Shown: positions 11,469 through 24,472, counted from the stretch's first letter. The stretch is 64,000 nt of DNA from Liquidambar formosana (GCA_039720395.1 CM077828.1:27570717-27634716), one strand, 5' to 3'. A program made the numbers and translations. The notes: generated by a model from the letters alone, not told the origin.

Positions 11469-13709
11469 GTGTGGGGGGGGGGGGGGGGGGGTTTAAAGTT
11501 TAAACCTAGTTGTCCAAGTATGAGTCATACTGTATGGTACTCTTTTATAATCAAATTACTGGCCATTCTTAGATGGCCACTTGTCTGACTATGACATGTC
11601 CTTAGGATTTTTTTTGTAAAGAAGGAAAAAATGCTGTTACCATTTTATTGAATTTTCTTAAATATATTTTATTTCCATCGTATCATGCCTATATCGCCCT
11701 TCGACCAAAGAAAAGGAAAAAAAATGTTGTCATACCATAATATCTTGATTGCTATGTAAACGGAAATTTTGTAAGCATTATATATAGGTTTTATATAAGG
11801 ATTGTGTTCCTTCTTGTGTCTTACACCTATTGACCCTTCCAACTTAAAGATTCTTTTGGGGTCTTTGGACAACTTGTAGAAATCAATTGAATTGTGTTAA
11901 TGGGTCAATTTTTTTTTCAATCATAGGCAGGATCCTGTTTAGGATTTTAAGAAAGTTCATTATTCACATACTTTTTTATTAATATAATGGCGGTGACTCA
12001 AATTATATATGTAAGGTTAATATTGCTTTTTTTATTAATTAACAGTTTTGACTTCTGTTTCATAATTAAAAAGTTATTATAACTTAATGACATAGTTAAT
12101 TATTTATTGATTTAAAATAATTTTATGATTTCTTTTATCGAATAGACTGTCTAAAAAAATTTATTATTTCTATATTGAATTTTGGGAAAAATTTTGAACA
12201 TGGCAGGAATGAATGGGCATCAAGAATGGATTGGGTTATTTTGCCATGTGTGGCTTTCATCTTTCCATCCTATTTAATCGTGGACAAAAGACTGCATAAA
12301 TTTGCATGAAATGGTTAATCATTTTTTAAAAAATATTTTTTAAAATTTTAAATCTCTTATTTTTCAGGGAATCAGGGTTCAAGTTAGGAGTGTTTACATT
12401 GAGGGACGAAGCCAGCCGTCAAAGGACCTGTACTTTTTCGCTTATAGAATAAGAATTACCAATAACTCAGACCGCCCTGTTCAACTTCTCAGAAGGCACT
12501 GGATCATCACAGATGCCAATGGGAAAACTGAGAATGTCTGGTCAGTTTATTTTTATTTTTTTCCCTTTGATGCTTATCTGCAAAGTCATCAAAGATACTT
12601 TATATGTGCATTTGAATCTTATTGTTTCATGTGCATGGGATCTATTATTTCTTGACTTGGGAATTATATATGTTTGTCCTTATTGCAGGGGAATTGGAGT
12701 TATAGGTGAACAGCCAGTTATACATCCTAAGACTGGTTTCGAATACTCATCTGCATGCCCATTAAGCACTCCCAATGGAAGAATGGTAAGATGGGACAAT
12801 TTTGCTTGCTTCCTCTCTTCCACGTAAAGCTAGTAACTTTTGTGTTCCATATGTTTTGTTAGTAAATAGAATCAGGAAAAGAAATGTTTCAGTTTCTTGG
12901 ATGAGGCCTGTATTATAAATTTATGATAATTTCCATTAAAAAAATAGTAATGATAATATGCCAGCGTTAATTCATGATTGAAGTAATACATAACATGAGA
13001 TTAACGTTGCTTAGGTGGCAGCTTTATAACGAGCAAAACAAATTCCCACAACAAATAAAGGATGTTGCATTCCTTTGTATTGGAAGATTATCAAATTTGC
13101 TTTTTCAGAGTATCATTTTTCTTGGGCTCCGAACACCCCATGACTGGAGTTTCTCAGAACATCTTTAGATCTACTGATTCATAGTTCCAAATATAGCTGT
13201 AATTAATAATATGTTCCTAGGGCATATCTGAGATGGACTATGCATCCATGCAGTGTGGAAGCTTTGTTTTTTAGGTTTTTTTTTTGGGCTCACCTCTACA
13301 CTAGGTAAACAAAGAGTATTAGTTGGAATATCGAACTTCAGTGATGGAATAGGAAAATCCTGCATGTGTTCAGGATATCATTCTGAGTCATGGAATTGGA
13401 AAATCCTGCACATGTTCAGTATATCACGAACTTAACTTTCAGAAAAGGGTCCTTGTGACCATTTATACAATTTTCATGCTTGATATCTTTGATTGGGTCT
13501 GTTCTTTTGATGATAGGGAGTTCTAAAATTAGTTGGAATGTTCTTCTATCAGAAGTCACCCATGAAATTAAAATTTCTTTGGTTTTATTACAATGCAGGA
13601 AGGTGACTTTGAGATGAAACATATTGATATTGTAGGCTCACAGACATTCAATGTGGCTATTGCCCCGTTTTCTCTTTCCACACTTGGTGATGACACCGAT
13701 ACTTTTTGA
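8767..13709 (+). CDS. UVR motif + ApaG domain protein, probably plastid-targeted (six exons; start-region frameshift)
   Basis: Exons: 8767-9061, 9992-10105, 11162-11242, 12368-12540, 12689-12785 and 13599-13709. All introns are GT-AG and all joins keep frame. The protein has a Ser/Arg-rich leader, then two UVR-type motifs ([20 protein letters not shown] at the exon 1-2 join; [13 protein letters not shown] in exon 3), then a C-terminal ApaG/DUF525 fold with [42 protein letters not shown] and a terminal F-x-L strand. UVR motifs mediate protein contacts in UvrB/C and Clp-adaptor-like proteins; ApaG domains are beta-sandwiches of unclear biochemical role. The reading frame of exon 1 has a stop at 8777-8779 and no ATG after it. 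The ATG at 8767 is one base out of frame, and one C too many in 8780-8782 would account for this. Allowing for that base, the product would be 289 aa. It is either an assembly error or a damaged allele. Confidence 0.82.
9062..9991 (+). other. Intron 1 of the UVR-ApaG gene
   Basis: Bounded by GAG|GTTTCT and TTGTAG|GATTAC. It contains a CT microsatellite (about 9142-9166) and a T homopolymer near 9260-9282. No other gene is seen. Confidence 0.85.
10106..12367 (+). other. Introns 2 and 3 of the UVR-ApaG gene, with homopolymer runs
   Basis: Intron 2 is 10106-11161 and intron 3 is 11243-12367. They include a C-run followed by an A-run near 10470-10492 and a T-run (about 11438-11467) followed by a G-run (about 11473-11491). 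No other gene is seen. Confidence 0.85.
12786..13598 (+). other. Intron 5 of the UVR-ApaG gene
   Basis: Bounded by ATG|GTAAGA and TGCAG|GAAGGT. It contains a 20-bp-scale direct repeat (GGAAAATCCTGCA around 13350 and 13398). No gene is seen. Confidence 0.85.
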
Positions 13710-14800
13710 GATGTACATGTCATTTGGAGAGGCAGAAGAATGGCATTGACATTTCTGGGTTTTTTTTTTTGACAAATTCAAAGGTCAAATAACTATTTTA
13801 TTGTCAGAAGTAAATACTCTAAAGCAGTGTATTCGGTGAATGTAAGTGTTAAAAATGATCTGTAATACTAGGGTATATAGGGTACAATCTCATCAATTGT
13901 TTTTCTAGATGGAATTAATTGATGACATTCTATGTTTTGCAAATCTAGGAAAGAATTCAAATAGTATATATGAATTTCTAGTTTTTGTGACAGGACGGAA
14001 TGAAATCTTTGTTTATATACGCCTTCATTGAACTCCTGCATCCTGGAATTTGGAATGATGCTGTGTTTTCAAACCTGGATTGGATCAAATAGTTTTAACT
14101 GTTGGAATGACAACTAATTGGCGTTCTGGATTTTTGACCTACAGGGTGTCCTATAAAATACTGAATAAAAATAAATTTTGGAGATAATCATTATTACAAT
14201 TTTTTAAAGGATAAATGTTACTAAACTTTTGGTAGATTTTCATTTTTTTTTCACTAATGTGAGATATATTCAAGTTCTTTTTGGCCCCTTGAAGAGAAAA
14301 ACATCTTTGCATTTTTCAGAAAATATAAACAAAATTTCTCTGTTGTTTAGCAGGGGATGGAATGGGTACCAAGTGCTATGCTCTAGTTGTATTTGTACTA
14401 ATTAGTTCTCACACGAATATCTCTCTTGCTTATAGCCAGTTTTTTGCACAAAATATGAAAACCTAGTGCCAATCCATTCAGCTGGCCATGCTTCTAAAGA
14501 CGACGGCCTCTGTCTCTGTCTCTCACGCGCGTGCGCGCACACACACCCCTATATTTGCTTAATATGAAGACTATGGCCTCTCTCTCTCTCTCTCTCTCTA
14601 TCTATATATATATATATATATATATATTATGATGATCAGGTAAGCGCATTCTGATATAACTTATATTGACACCTACATTAGAGATTATACCTCGTACATT
14701 AGTGGGTTAAAAGATACATTAAGCCAATGCAAAGGGTACAACCCTCCATGCATAGTGCTGATATAACTTGTATCAACACGTGCTGACTTGATCAAGACTG
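13710..14800. other. 3' UTR and intergenic DNA with microsatellites
   Basis: The region downstream of the UVR-ApaG stop is AT-rich. It has a GC/AC tract near 14525-14547 and CT then TA microsatellites at about 14580-14627. The part 14640-14800 shares phrases (TTAGTGGGTTA-like, ATATAACTT, ACACGTG) with 17,925-18,100, suggesting a dispersed repeat. Confidence 0.5.
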
Positions 14801-14824
14801 ATATATATATACAGTAATCATCCT

Positions 14825-14975
14825 ATATCTGGGATCCCGTATAGGATTTACATCCGGTTCATGCACAAGGACTGTTGGATTTGATTGAACTATTCAAATT
14901 TGATGCATAAGGACCGTTTGATCAAATCTTATAATCAACGTTATGCATGGACCGGAGGTTACGGATAGGGTCACT
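14825..14975. mobile_element. Imperfect inverted-repeat element (old MITE)
   Basis: The left arm around CCCGTATAGGATTTACATCC pairs with the reverse complement of the right arm GGAGGTTACGGATAGGGTC, and the inner words CCGGTTCATGCA and TGCATGGACCGG also pair. The right-hand part GGATAGGGTCACTTTCATAT is duplicated just downstream (about 14960-14980 and 15003-15022). Confidence 0.45.
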
Positions 14976-15014
14976 TTCATATATATATATACCGGAGTTT
15001 ACGGATAGGGTCAC

Positions 15015-15052
<38 letters not shown>

Positions 15053-15054
<2 letters not shown>

Positions 15055-15289
15055 GGTTCCGTTCCAGTCAGCTTCAGCTGAGATATGGTATATCAGCTTA
15101 ATGCAATCTCAACCGTCAAAGCCTTTAAGCTTCATCCGATGGCTGAGGAAAAAAGACACAAGCTGACACACTTTTCAGCCTTTGCAGGCAAAATTCACAT
15201 CATTAGATGAAGATTAAAGGCCTTGAATGGTTGAGATTGCATTAAGCTGATATACCATATGTCAGCTGAAGCTGATTGGAACGGAACCG

Positions 15290-15290
<1 letters not shown>
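15053..15290. mobile_element. Foldback MITE, 238 bp, inside a TA microsatellite
   Basis: It begins ACGGTTCCGTTCC and ends GGAACGGAACCGT. About 85 bp at each end are inverted repeats with a handful of mismatches, including GATATACCATAT and TTAATGCAATCTCAACC arms. Both sides are (TA)n. It has no ORF. The structure is a clear non-autonomous palindromic element; the superfamily is not assigned. Confidence 0.8.
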
Positions 15291-15299
<9 letters not shown>

Positions 15300-15320
<21 letters not shown>

Positions 15321-15511
15321 CCCTTAATGAAGGGTCTCTCGCTTAGCCTGGTTCGCTCCTCAAAATATTGAAGACTACCTAACCCATTTTCTGCCGCAAT
15401 AGGAGCCCTCCAAACTGTCCGGCTGTCCCATTAATAAGTAGCTTGTCATCTGAAATTTCAGGAGCTAAGTTGGGTGCCCCTCATTAGTTGTCACTAAATA
15501 TGGAAGGTATG

Positions 15512-15586
<75 letters not shown>

Positions 15587-16289
15587 TGCTGGACATATTT
15601 GATGAAGCATGTTCATGTGAAGGGTCCTTATTCTGCAAAATGTAGTAGTGTAATGTCTGCTGTCTCCAATATAGTCTATACTCATTGATAATCTAACAGG
15701 GACACAGGTATGAATATCATTTCCATTTAATTGCCAAGGAGACAGATGACAATAAAGGATATTGGGGATATATCCAACAACTGTTCCAATTTTTCATAAT
15801 TTCTTCTCCTCCTTGGCAACAATATCAAGACTTGTGAAGCACTATTATTATCTTTAAAATTACTTTTTAAGTAGAAGGTGGTTGGAATAGTGAAAACACA
15901 ATCACTCTGATGAAGCAAGATGGACATAGAATAGTGGGGGGCCTGTTTCTATTTATGAAAGTAATAGATGCTGATCGATCATGGGCTGCAGCTCAATTTT
16001 CTAGTTTATTTTCGTTGCATATTGAAGCTTGTGATTAGGATTTTATGAATTATTAATCTCTAAAAAAATATTTAAGTAATATTTTTTGGGAGGTGCCTCT
16101 GGGTAATCAACCGTGTGTTAAGCCGATGGACTTGTAGCCTAATAGTTGCTATCAGGTTTGAAGAGGAAATTTTGAGGTTGATTTGCGAGCCCTTTCGTTG
16201 GATTAGAGAGGGCGAGGACTCAGTCCTCATGGATGGGTGTAGGGGCATTAGGGCATACAATGATTCTTTGTTTAGTTTCCTAGGGAGGG

Positions 16290-16336
<47 letters not shown>

Positions 16337-19300
16337 CTAATCAAATGAATTATATGAGGCCTAAATTTGAGGGAGGATTAGTTGAGTGATGGTTTCCTAC
16401 TTGGTTGGTTCAATTCATGCCTCTGTCACCTTTTAACTAAATGAAGATCTTCACTCCTCTATAAAACAAACGCATCAACCAAGAAGTTTCCTTGTTTAGC
16501 CCTATTCTCTTCGCTAAAAGTCACCAAATTATTTCTTTTGGTCCTTGTTTGGTCACGTTTATGTGAGAAACAGTTTCAAATTGAGACATCTCATTGTTTT
16601 GGGGTAATAAGCAATCAAAAACGAACGAAATAACACTATCTCAATATCTTAACAATCATGGGTCCTTTTTATTTTGTTTTTTTCCCCACTTTTTAAGCAA
16701 GGGAAACAAGCAATGGTACACAAACAAAACCACACATCTTAATTTCTTCACAGTTGAACATCTTGGGTCTTTTTTCGTTGTCGGTCTTCTTTTTTCTTTT
16801 TACCAATTTGGAAACTTATATACACACATATTATAAACTAGTAATGTTATTGATGAAGACAAATACTCTTATGAAACTTCGAAACACACTATGATCCTTT
16901 GCCTTCTTAATTGTCTCCTTATATGTTCCTTTTTTTATTTTATTGGTTTGGGACATTATTTTTTGATGTCTTTGTTCTGTTAACCCTTTTCCAACTCAAA
17001 CACTAAATACAATAAACCAATGAGAAAGAAGAGACTGAGAGGGAAACCCAAGGAGAGAGACGATCCCAATTCTTTTGAACTCAAGTGTCGGATAATGCTT
17101 GCACGATTTACCATCCAACTTAAATCGTATCATACTATGTAATTTATATTGATCTTTTTCCCTAGTTATTTCTAGTATGTACTCAAGTAATATTTCCAAT
17201 ATGATGCTCTAAGCTCTTCCATTTCATTCCAAAAAAAAACAAACTCAAACGCATGCTGTTGCCAATGCCACTACACAATGACATCAAAAAGGCCATGGCC
17301 CATGCTTGGATTGGTCAGGTTATAATGCTATGGGGCAATGCTTTGCATGGCCATGCGAAATTGTGAATGCACCTTCGCATAGGCGCATTTCACATTTTCA
17401 CCATTGCCTTCTGCCGACGCTGCAAGTTGTGGAATGGGCCTTTTTCTCTTTCTTTCCTTGCTGATGATGCCTAAAGTGGTAGGGGTTTTTCTTTTTCTTT
17501 TTTTTTCTTTTTTTTATTATATCTGTGAGCGTTGGGCCCTACAGGCATAAAAGTCATGAGGAAGTGTACCCACAAAGAGTCGGCCGCAATAATCGGAACT
17601 GACAGGAAAATAACGGACATTAGTATTTGTGTCAAAGTAAGAAGGCCCCACGTCTTAAGCATGCCCCATACACCAAGTAACTTATGGCTTTATGTGTGGC
17701 TAATTTGGACTTGCTTGGTCTCCAAGCCTGCCACAGGGCTACGATCTTGACAAGTCACGTTCAACAACAAAATGTGTATACTATAATGCATCCTTAGCAG
17801 TTATAAAATATGTTAGTCCTATAATATAATAAATGTTGTATCTCATGCATTAATGAATTAAGATTATAAAATATATTAGATTAATATATAAATTATAATA
17901 TCAAATGCATAATATTAATATAAGTTAAGTAAACACGTGTCGACCTGATCAGAATTGATTACAAATATAAATATAAATATGGTTTCGGTCATATAAAGTG
18001 TATTGATTGATGCACTAACGGATCATACCTCATGCATTGATAGGTTATAGGATATAATCCCCACTACACGTGTTAATATAACTCACTTTAACACATGTTT
18101 ATAGGGCTGACTAGTATATAAATATATATATATATATATATATGAAAAATATTCGACTACATATATACATAATATTGATTGGTTATTTATAATTGTCACA
18201 CTTCTTGCACAAGATAGTTATGAATAATCTCAATCGGTATATCGTATGTACGACGTCAATTAATCAATATATGTTGCTTTTATTAACATCAACACCACAT
18301 TGGAGGTCATTAGATGTTGTAGTACCTTATACATAAGTGAGTTATATTGTATGACCTAAACATGTATAGAGTTCAATTCCTAATACATATTGATGACAGA
18401 TCTAAAAATTCCTAATTATACAATATAATATCAAAATTAAAAAAATATAATTTTTCATGCAAATTTTTTATACGGTTCTTAATTCATTCGATGTTACCAG
18501 ATTTAATGATTATATTAATTATTTTTTTTGGACCTTTGAAACTATAGAGATCCCACAGCTAAAAATGTGATTAAAAAAAAAAAAAGAAGCGATGATTTGA
18601 CACCTGTTGACTGTTGTCAAGCATTTCCCAGTCAACTGTCACCCTAACCGGCAGTGGGACTCGGACACATAGACTTTCAAGCTGGATAGGGTTTTCTCCC
18701 TCCCTACACACAACATTCACTTTCCCTTTCTTTTCTTTTCTTTTCTTTTCTTTTCTTCCACTCTTTTGGATTGAGAGTAAAAAGGCCAGCCGGTGATGAC
18801 TCAATCAGTCAATCACCACCCTTGTAATAAGGCACATTTTATAAAAGAAAAATGCTATTGTAAGGGCATATCCATATTAAAGATCTCTTCTTTTTTTCAA
18901 AGATATATATCACATATATTTGAAGATATGAGTTTCTACAATTGAATAGGGTACCTTAGAAGGTTATACAAATTTCATTATAAAATACTATATAATTTTA
19001 ATCGTACGGGTCGAATTAAAGTTTTATATTCTCTTTCCTTCAACAATATTTGACTGAGTTTTCCTTTCAATTTTGATCAATGTGTATCAATTTATTTTAT
19101 TATATTTTTAGCTAGATTTATATAATAAATTAAATGAATTTAATATGATAAATATAATGAAATGACATATTTCTTTAATCAAGTGTTCAAAAAAGCTAAT
19201 TTTCTTTTATTATAAAGAAATCATAGTATGACGTATGAAGGTGTCCCCCGTCAAAAGAACTACTCATTAGAGCAGCTTGAATCACGGTCATGCTGGGTCA

Positions 19301-19900
19301 CCTTACATGTTATAGCAATGGACATTTGAACATGCAAACATGTATCTTATACGTGAGTTTTAATTTTTTTCTGGGCGGGCACATATTTACATGTATAGGT
19401 GTATGTAATTTATTTTATTTTATTTGGTTTTTTGGTAATCGAATTATTGAAATACCCCATGAGATGTCTTTTTCCCATTATTTTTGTCTTTTGGACCGGA
19501 AACTTACTAATGACATACCGGTAGTGCTATACTGCTATGACGGCCCAAGTGGCGTGCCGTATGTGTGGTCCTTTTGAAAAGACCTGCACCAATTTCGTGA
19601 TCATAACCAATCCTAACACAATGATTTACTTGTGACCCTTTATTCAGCAACGGCCCTTCATGCTTTCAATCAGCCCAGCAAAACTCCACCCTATGCATAG
19701 TCTGATTGATAAATTAGGGGGGGCGTCAATGGTCCAAAGTCATTTCTGAAAGTTGGAAGGCAACACCAATCTATACCCTCAATCTACCTTATCATTTCCC
19801 TTTCGGTTCCTTTATTCCTTTATTGCTAGCTTAGAACAAAACCAAGACCATTTTTTATACTTGGCAAAGAATCTACATGCAATCCAACAAAAACACCAAA
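15300..19900. other. Intergenic DNA with microsatellites and a long A-run
   Basis: Contents seen: CT then TA repeats (about 15517-15585), an A-run of about 45 (16290-16334) after a 200-bp moderately GC-rich stretch that may be a retroposon 3' end, a TTTTC repeat (about 18728-18757) and a TA tract near 18120-18141. The ORFs here are short and unrecognised. Confidence 0.5.
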
Positions 19901-19920
19901 TAAATTAGAAAAATAAAATG

Positions 19921-19957
<37 letters not shown>

Positions 19958-20179
19958 TATAGAGATATAAAAAACTGGAAAGGCTAAAAAAAACTGGTAT
20001 TCTAGGATAAAGGGACAAAAACATTCATGTTTGAGATTATAATAGTTGCATGGGTATGTGGATTTGGGAGATCGAGAATGCAGACCAGAGTGGTCTATTT
20101 TACAAAATTTTATTAGGGAGGTAATAAGAGGGAAAACAAACAAACAAAGAAAAAGGTGAAGCTTATGCTGAAAGCACAC

Positions 20180-20835
20180 CGCCCTTTTAAATCTTCTCTC
20201 TCACAGCCTTTAGTAGTTTCCTCTCCAAGGCAAAGAAGCAAAGCATCTCCTCTTACACACCACCACCTTGTCTTGCTTTCCCTTGTAAGTATCAACCTTT
20301 CCTTTGCTTAGAATTTAGCTGCTTCTTTTATTTTCCATTTCTAATATAATAGATTTTTTTGGGTGTTCATCTTTCTGTGCAAATACCCACCTAAAGTTTG
20401 GAATCTCTGCCTGGTTTCAGCCATTAGGGAGATCAAATACATGATAGATTTTGGTGTTTTGAATCCCCCATTAGGCCAAATCAACAGGAGTTCTTGCTGA
20501 GCATAATTGATTGGGATTTATCATTAATCTCCTCTTGAATGTAGTCTAGTTGTATATCTTAAATGTGGTGGTTAGAATCTGTTGAGCATAATTTCTGATA
20601 CAGCTTGTTTTGAGAATGTCACTGTTGGTGTTATTGCCTTCCCTTTTATTCTTCCACATTATTTGCAAATGAGCTTGCTACAGATCATTTTTTTGAAGCT
20701 CTAATTTCAATAGCTGTTCTTCCTTTTCTGTTCTGGGTTCCATGTTTCCATGGCGCGCTGTTACTTGAAATAGTGAAAATTATTTGATCAGGATCTTGAG
20801 TACTTCTGTTGTACTTCTGTTGTTCATTCCCACCC

Positions 20836-20870
<35 letters not shown>

Positions 20871-21050
20871 CCCCGCGGGGAAAATAGCTAGCAAGAAGCA
20901 CCTGATTGATCAGAAATTTGTTTGAGTTGGTTCAGTTTTCATGAATGATATTTTCTCCTCAATTGTTTCTCCATTCAGCTTTCGTTTGTCCAATACATTT
21001 TTCTCCACCTAAGGATTTAGAAATAAATCACCCATTATCCCAAATCATAG
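20180..21050 (+). promoter_or_regulatory. Leader exon and 5'-UTR intron of the rolling-stone-like gene
   Basis: A pyrimidine-rich leader ends at CTT|GTAAGTATC (intron starts 20285) and the acceptor AAATCATAG ends at 21050, five bases before the start codon. The intron contains a C-run at about 20838-20869. A CT microsatellite (about 19920-19947) lies upstream. The leader's 5' end is not resolved. Confidence 0.5.
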
Positions 21051-21055
21051 AGTGA

Positions 21056-23588
21056 ATGGATCAGAGAAGTAGAAGTAACTCCATGGATTTCTTAACAGGA
21101 AACCCGAAAAATTCTTGGCAGCCAATCGTAACTGCTGATACAACGATGACAAATTACTGGCTAAATTGGAGGGTCTTACTTTGTGCCATTTGGGTCTTGA
21201 TTACAACATTCGTTGCATCCTTTCTTATATGGAAATTTGAAGCTTCCCGCAATTCAAAACATGAAAGCGCAGAAACCCGGCAAGAAACTGCAGGATTGTT
21301 GTATGAGGATGAAGTTTGGAGGCCATGCCTAAAACATATCCATCCTGCTTGGCTGCTGGCTTTCCGAGTCTTTGCTTTTGTGGTGCTTCTGGTACTGCTC
21401 AATGTCACTGCCGCCGTGGATGGAGGCGGCATATTTTACTACTATACTCAGTAAGCTGCCTTCTTCCCCCTAGCCTGGTTCATTTCATATTCTGTAAACA
21501 CTTGCACATAAGGATGATTCAAATGTTTTCCTGTTTGTTTGTTTTTCTTTTAACCCTTTCTTTACCATTTTCTCTTGGGTCAAACAAAAATCATTTGAAT
21601 TTGTGTCATCAGATGAAGCTTTTGTGAAATGCCAATTTTTAGCTATTTGTGTGAATTTTCGTTAGTCCTTTTTATTTTTCTAAGCTATTGATTGTGATGT
21701 ATTTGGGTGCTCGACAGGTGGACTTTTACGTTGGTCACGATATACTTCGGGGTATGTTTATCTGAACTTTCTTCTTGGGTTATATGACTTGAACATGTCT
21801 CTACATTGGAGTCTATGCTTGAATCTCTTTCTTCTTTGTAATACCATTATGCTGATTGTCTTTATGTCAATTTGTAGCTCGGATCGTTGCTCTCCATGTA
21901 TGGATGTTATCGGTATCACAATAGAGTTGGTGGTGATAGGGTCGATAATGTGGCATTAGATGCAGAGCAAGGCACCAATGTGACTCCCACACATGTGGAA
22001 AACTCCAATATGTCCAACATAGTAAAATGCTTGGGTTCCCCTGAAGAACATCATGTTCGCCAAACTGCAGGAATTTGGGGTTACGCCTTTCAAATTATAT
22101 TCCAGGTAAAGTCCCAACAATGGGTAAACCTCAGTTTGGATAGTTATTGAGTGTATCTTTTAGAGTTGAATGAATTATGGATTCAATGAACACCAACCCC
22201 CCAGCTTTCAGTGCTTCTGTGTATTTCATGAACATAAATAATTAAATATGATGATATTAGGCATGTAATCCTATACCACCTTTGCTGCTCAAATATGATA
22301 TTTGGTTCTGATGCTACTTGAAAAAGCAGTTCAAATTCATGATGAATAGGTTCCACTATTCTCTGTTTATCCCCCATCACTGGTTCATCCATTGACAAAT
22401 AACAATGTGTTGCGTATTGGTGCAAGGTTTGAAAAACAGGGTTATGTTATTGATTTACCCTCATTTTTTCCCAATGAAATGATGGCAGCACCCGTCCATA
22501 CTCTGATGTGGGTTGCTGTAATTGGTAATTGGATAAACTGGGGAGGCACCAAACAAGAGGACATTAATCCTGATAAATATTTTGAATACGATAGCATTGC
22601 TTTCTTTACCTCTGTATGCCATGTTGTTGATGTTTTTCGTTCTTTCTTCTTTTCTTGAGAACAGATGAATGCAGGTGCTGTGATGCTCACAGATTGCGTC
22701 TTTTGGTTCATAATTGTTCCATTTCTTACCATCAAAGATTACGATCTGAACTTTGTAAGTATCATATACTACCAGAACTTTTATTGATGACTATATTTTC
22801 CTCTAGTCATTTTTCGACGTGTCCTGGGCCATTTAGACTGTACCCATTGCAATATCTGTACCACAATAGAAACACTTTTAACTGGACAATTTGTTTAATT
22901 ATTTTCATGGCAGTTGATTATAAATATGCATACAATCAATGCTGTTTTCCTGCTTGGTGATACCGCATTGAATTGCTTGGTGAGTTCCACTAATTAGTCT
23001 CAATTTTATTTTATTTTTCCCAAATTTTTTCGTGATTTTTATTTTTTGGGTCGAACTGTTTTCCCTTTCAGCGGTTCCCTTGGTTTCGGATTGCATACTT
23101 CTTTCTGTGGACAGTCGTCTATGTTATCTTCCAGTGGATTGTCCATGCTTGTGTCTCACTTTGGTAAGATCCTCTTCCTTTTTGTCTGCATTATTACAAT
23201 ATAGAACATAGACATCTTGGTTTCATCCTTTTGAAATGATATTTTCTTTTGCTCATAACAGGTGGCCGTATCCATTTCTTGACTTGTCTTCTCCCTACGC
23301 TCCACTATGGTATGCAATCTTGAACCATTACCTTCTCAATATGTCAAAAAACAGATCCTGCATTATGTCTACTATGGGGACCTTTGTCCCAATGCCATTC
23401 TTAATGTTTCTCCCTGACGTTCTGCTAATTTTTTTGGTTACCCCTGATGTTGGCCGAAATGGATGCGCAGGTACTCATCGGTGGCACTGATGCATATCCC
23501 ATGTTACGGCATTTTTGCATTGATAATGAAGCTGAAACACCATCTTTTGTCAAGAAAATTCCCCGACTCCTATCAATGTGAGAGGTAG
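21056..23588 (+). CDS. Multi-pass membrane protein, rolling-stone-like family (eight coding exons)
   Basis: Coding exons: 21056-21450, 21718-21751, 21878-22105, 22665-22754, 22914-22979, 23072-23163, 23262-23309 and 23471-23588. All are GT-AG and all joins keep frame, giving 356 aa. Hydrophobic segments lie near residues 37-58, 94-117, 133-152, 206-240, 250-271, 276-300 and 319-338, so six to eight membrane spans. The conserved part includes AGAVMLTDCVFW, INAVFLLGDTALN, and PYPFLDLSSPYAPLWY around the last splice sites. This pattern matches an uncharacterised plant family often annotated as rolling-stone-like transmembrane protein. No catalytic motif is visible and function is unknown; endomembrane or plasma-membrane location is inferred. 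The cytosolic-looking loop at 60-90 is charged. The start has a clean ATG directly after the leader intron. Confidence 0.85.
22106..22664 (+). other. Intron 3 (coding) of the rolling-stone-like gene
   Basis: Bounded by CAG|GTAAAG and AACAG|ATGAAT. It contains an 88-codon open frame at 22392-22658 that has no family resemblance and is excluded by the in-frame splice across it. Confidence 0.8.
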
Positions 23589-23858
23589 CTTGGGTTGAAA
23601 GCTTATCCGAAGCCAAACAAGTTTCGCATATAGTTTAGAAAAAAATTGTTATTTTTCTCCATAAAAGGGGCAGCAATACAACAAAAAAGGAAAGATGTCC
23701 AGAGATAAGAGAAGAAAAATTCTGGGATCCATGCAAGTTTCCAGGAAATTCATAGAAAATTTGTTTAGAATGTGGAAAGTGCAGTAAGTTTTGTTTTGTA
23801 AGGTACCTATTGGTTACACAAAGAAAACAATATTCTTAGTATATTCATATATATATAG

Positions 23859-23899
<41 letters not shown>

Positions 23900-24465
23900 T
23901 AGAGAGAGCATTCCTAGAGGAGTGACACAGTTGTAACAACTTATAAATGTTTGAAATAATCAGAGAGAAATTGCCATTCTTCTCAGTCTCCTCTATATGT
24001 TATGCACAAAATTTATCATTCATTATATTATGATTGTACATTCAATGCTACGTAGAATATACTAACATTGTTTAATTTCCATATGGATGCCCACTGCACA
24101 CCCTAAATATTAATTTAATCTGTTTATAGTAGTTAAAGCCAAAAGCCATTGGAGCACTAGGGCAGGCAAGGCATGGCTACATGGCATGAGTATGTCAATG
24201 ACTGGGAAAAAAGAGATTGCTTTTAATTTCTTAATAATATGTTTATAAATGATTCTGGCATGATAAAGGCATGTGCAGATTTACAAAGTGATCATGGGCC
24301 AGTGTTTTCTTCAAAAATTACATTCAATGGGGGGGGGGGGGGGGGGGCATAACCTGTCAAAAAGAATAGGTCAAAGACTGAAGCATAATAACCTCTTTTC
24401 ACTTTATGATGAGCTGATTCAGGAGAAAGAAACCTGTAATATTTAATTTAATCTGATTCTTTTGA
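23589..24465. other. 3' UTR and intergenic DNA
   Basis: It contains a GA microsatellite (about 23862-23893, continuing imperfectly to 23907) and a G-run near 24330-24347. No gene is seen. Confidence 0.6.
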
Positions 24466-24472
24466 ACAATGA

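Noticed and set aside
12513..12827. 104-codon ORF across UVR-ApaG exons 4 and 5
   Set aside because: It reads through intron 4; only the exon 5 part is real coding sequence.
14525..15590. Possible CRISPR-like or regulatory array
   Set aside because: The repeats are ordinary CT/TA microsatellites and a MITE; a plant nuclear window has no CRISPR array.
16090..16340. Possible SINE ending in the long A-run
   Set aside because: No convincing A/B-box pair and no clear target duplication; left as unassigned retroposon-like sequence.
19826..20179. 117-codon minus-strand ORF
   Set aside because: Contains a microsatellite-coded RERERE run and overlaps the leader of the rolling-stone-like gene.
22392..22658. 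88-codon ORF between exons of the rolling-stone-like gene
   Set aside because: It falls in an intron; the flanking exons join in frame across it and it has no family resemblance.
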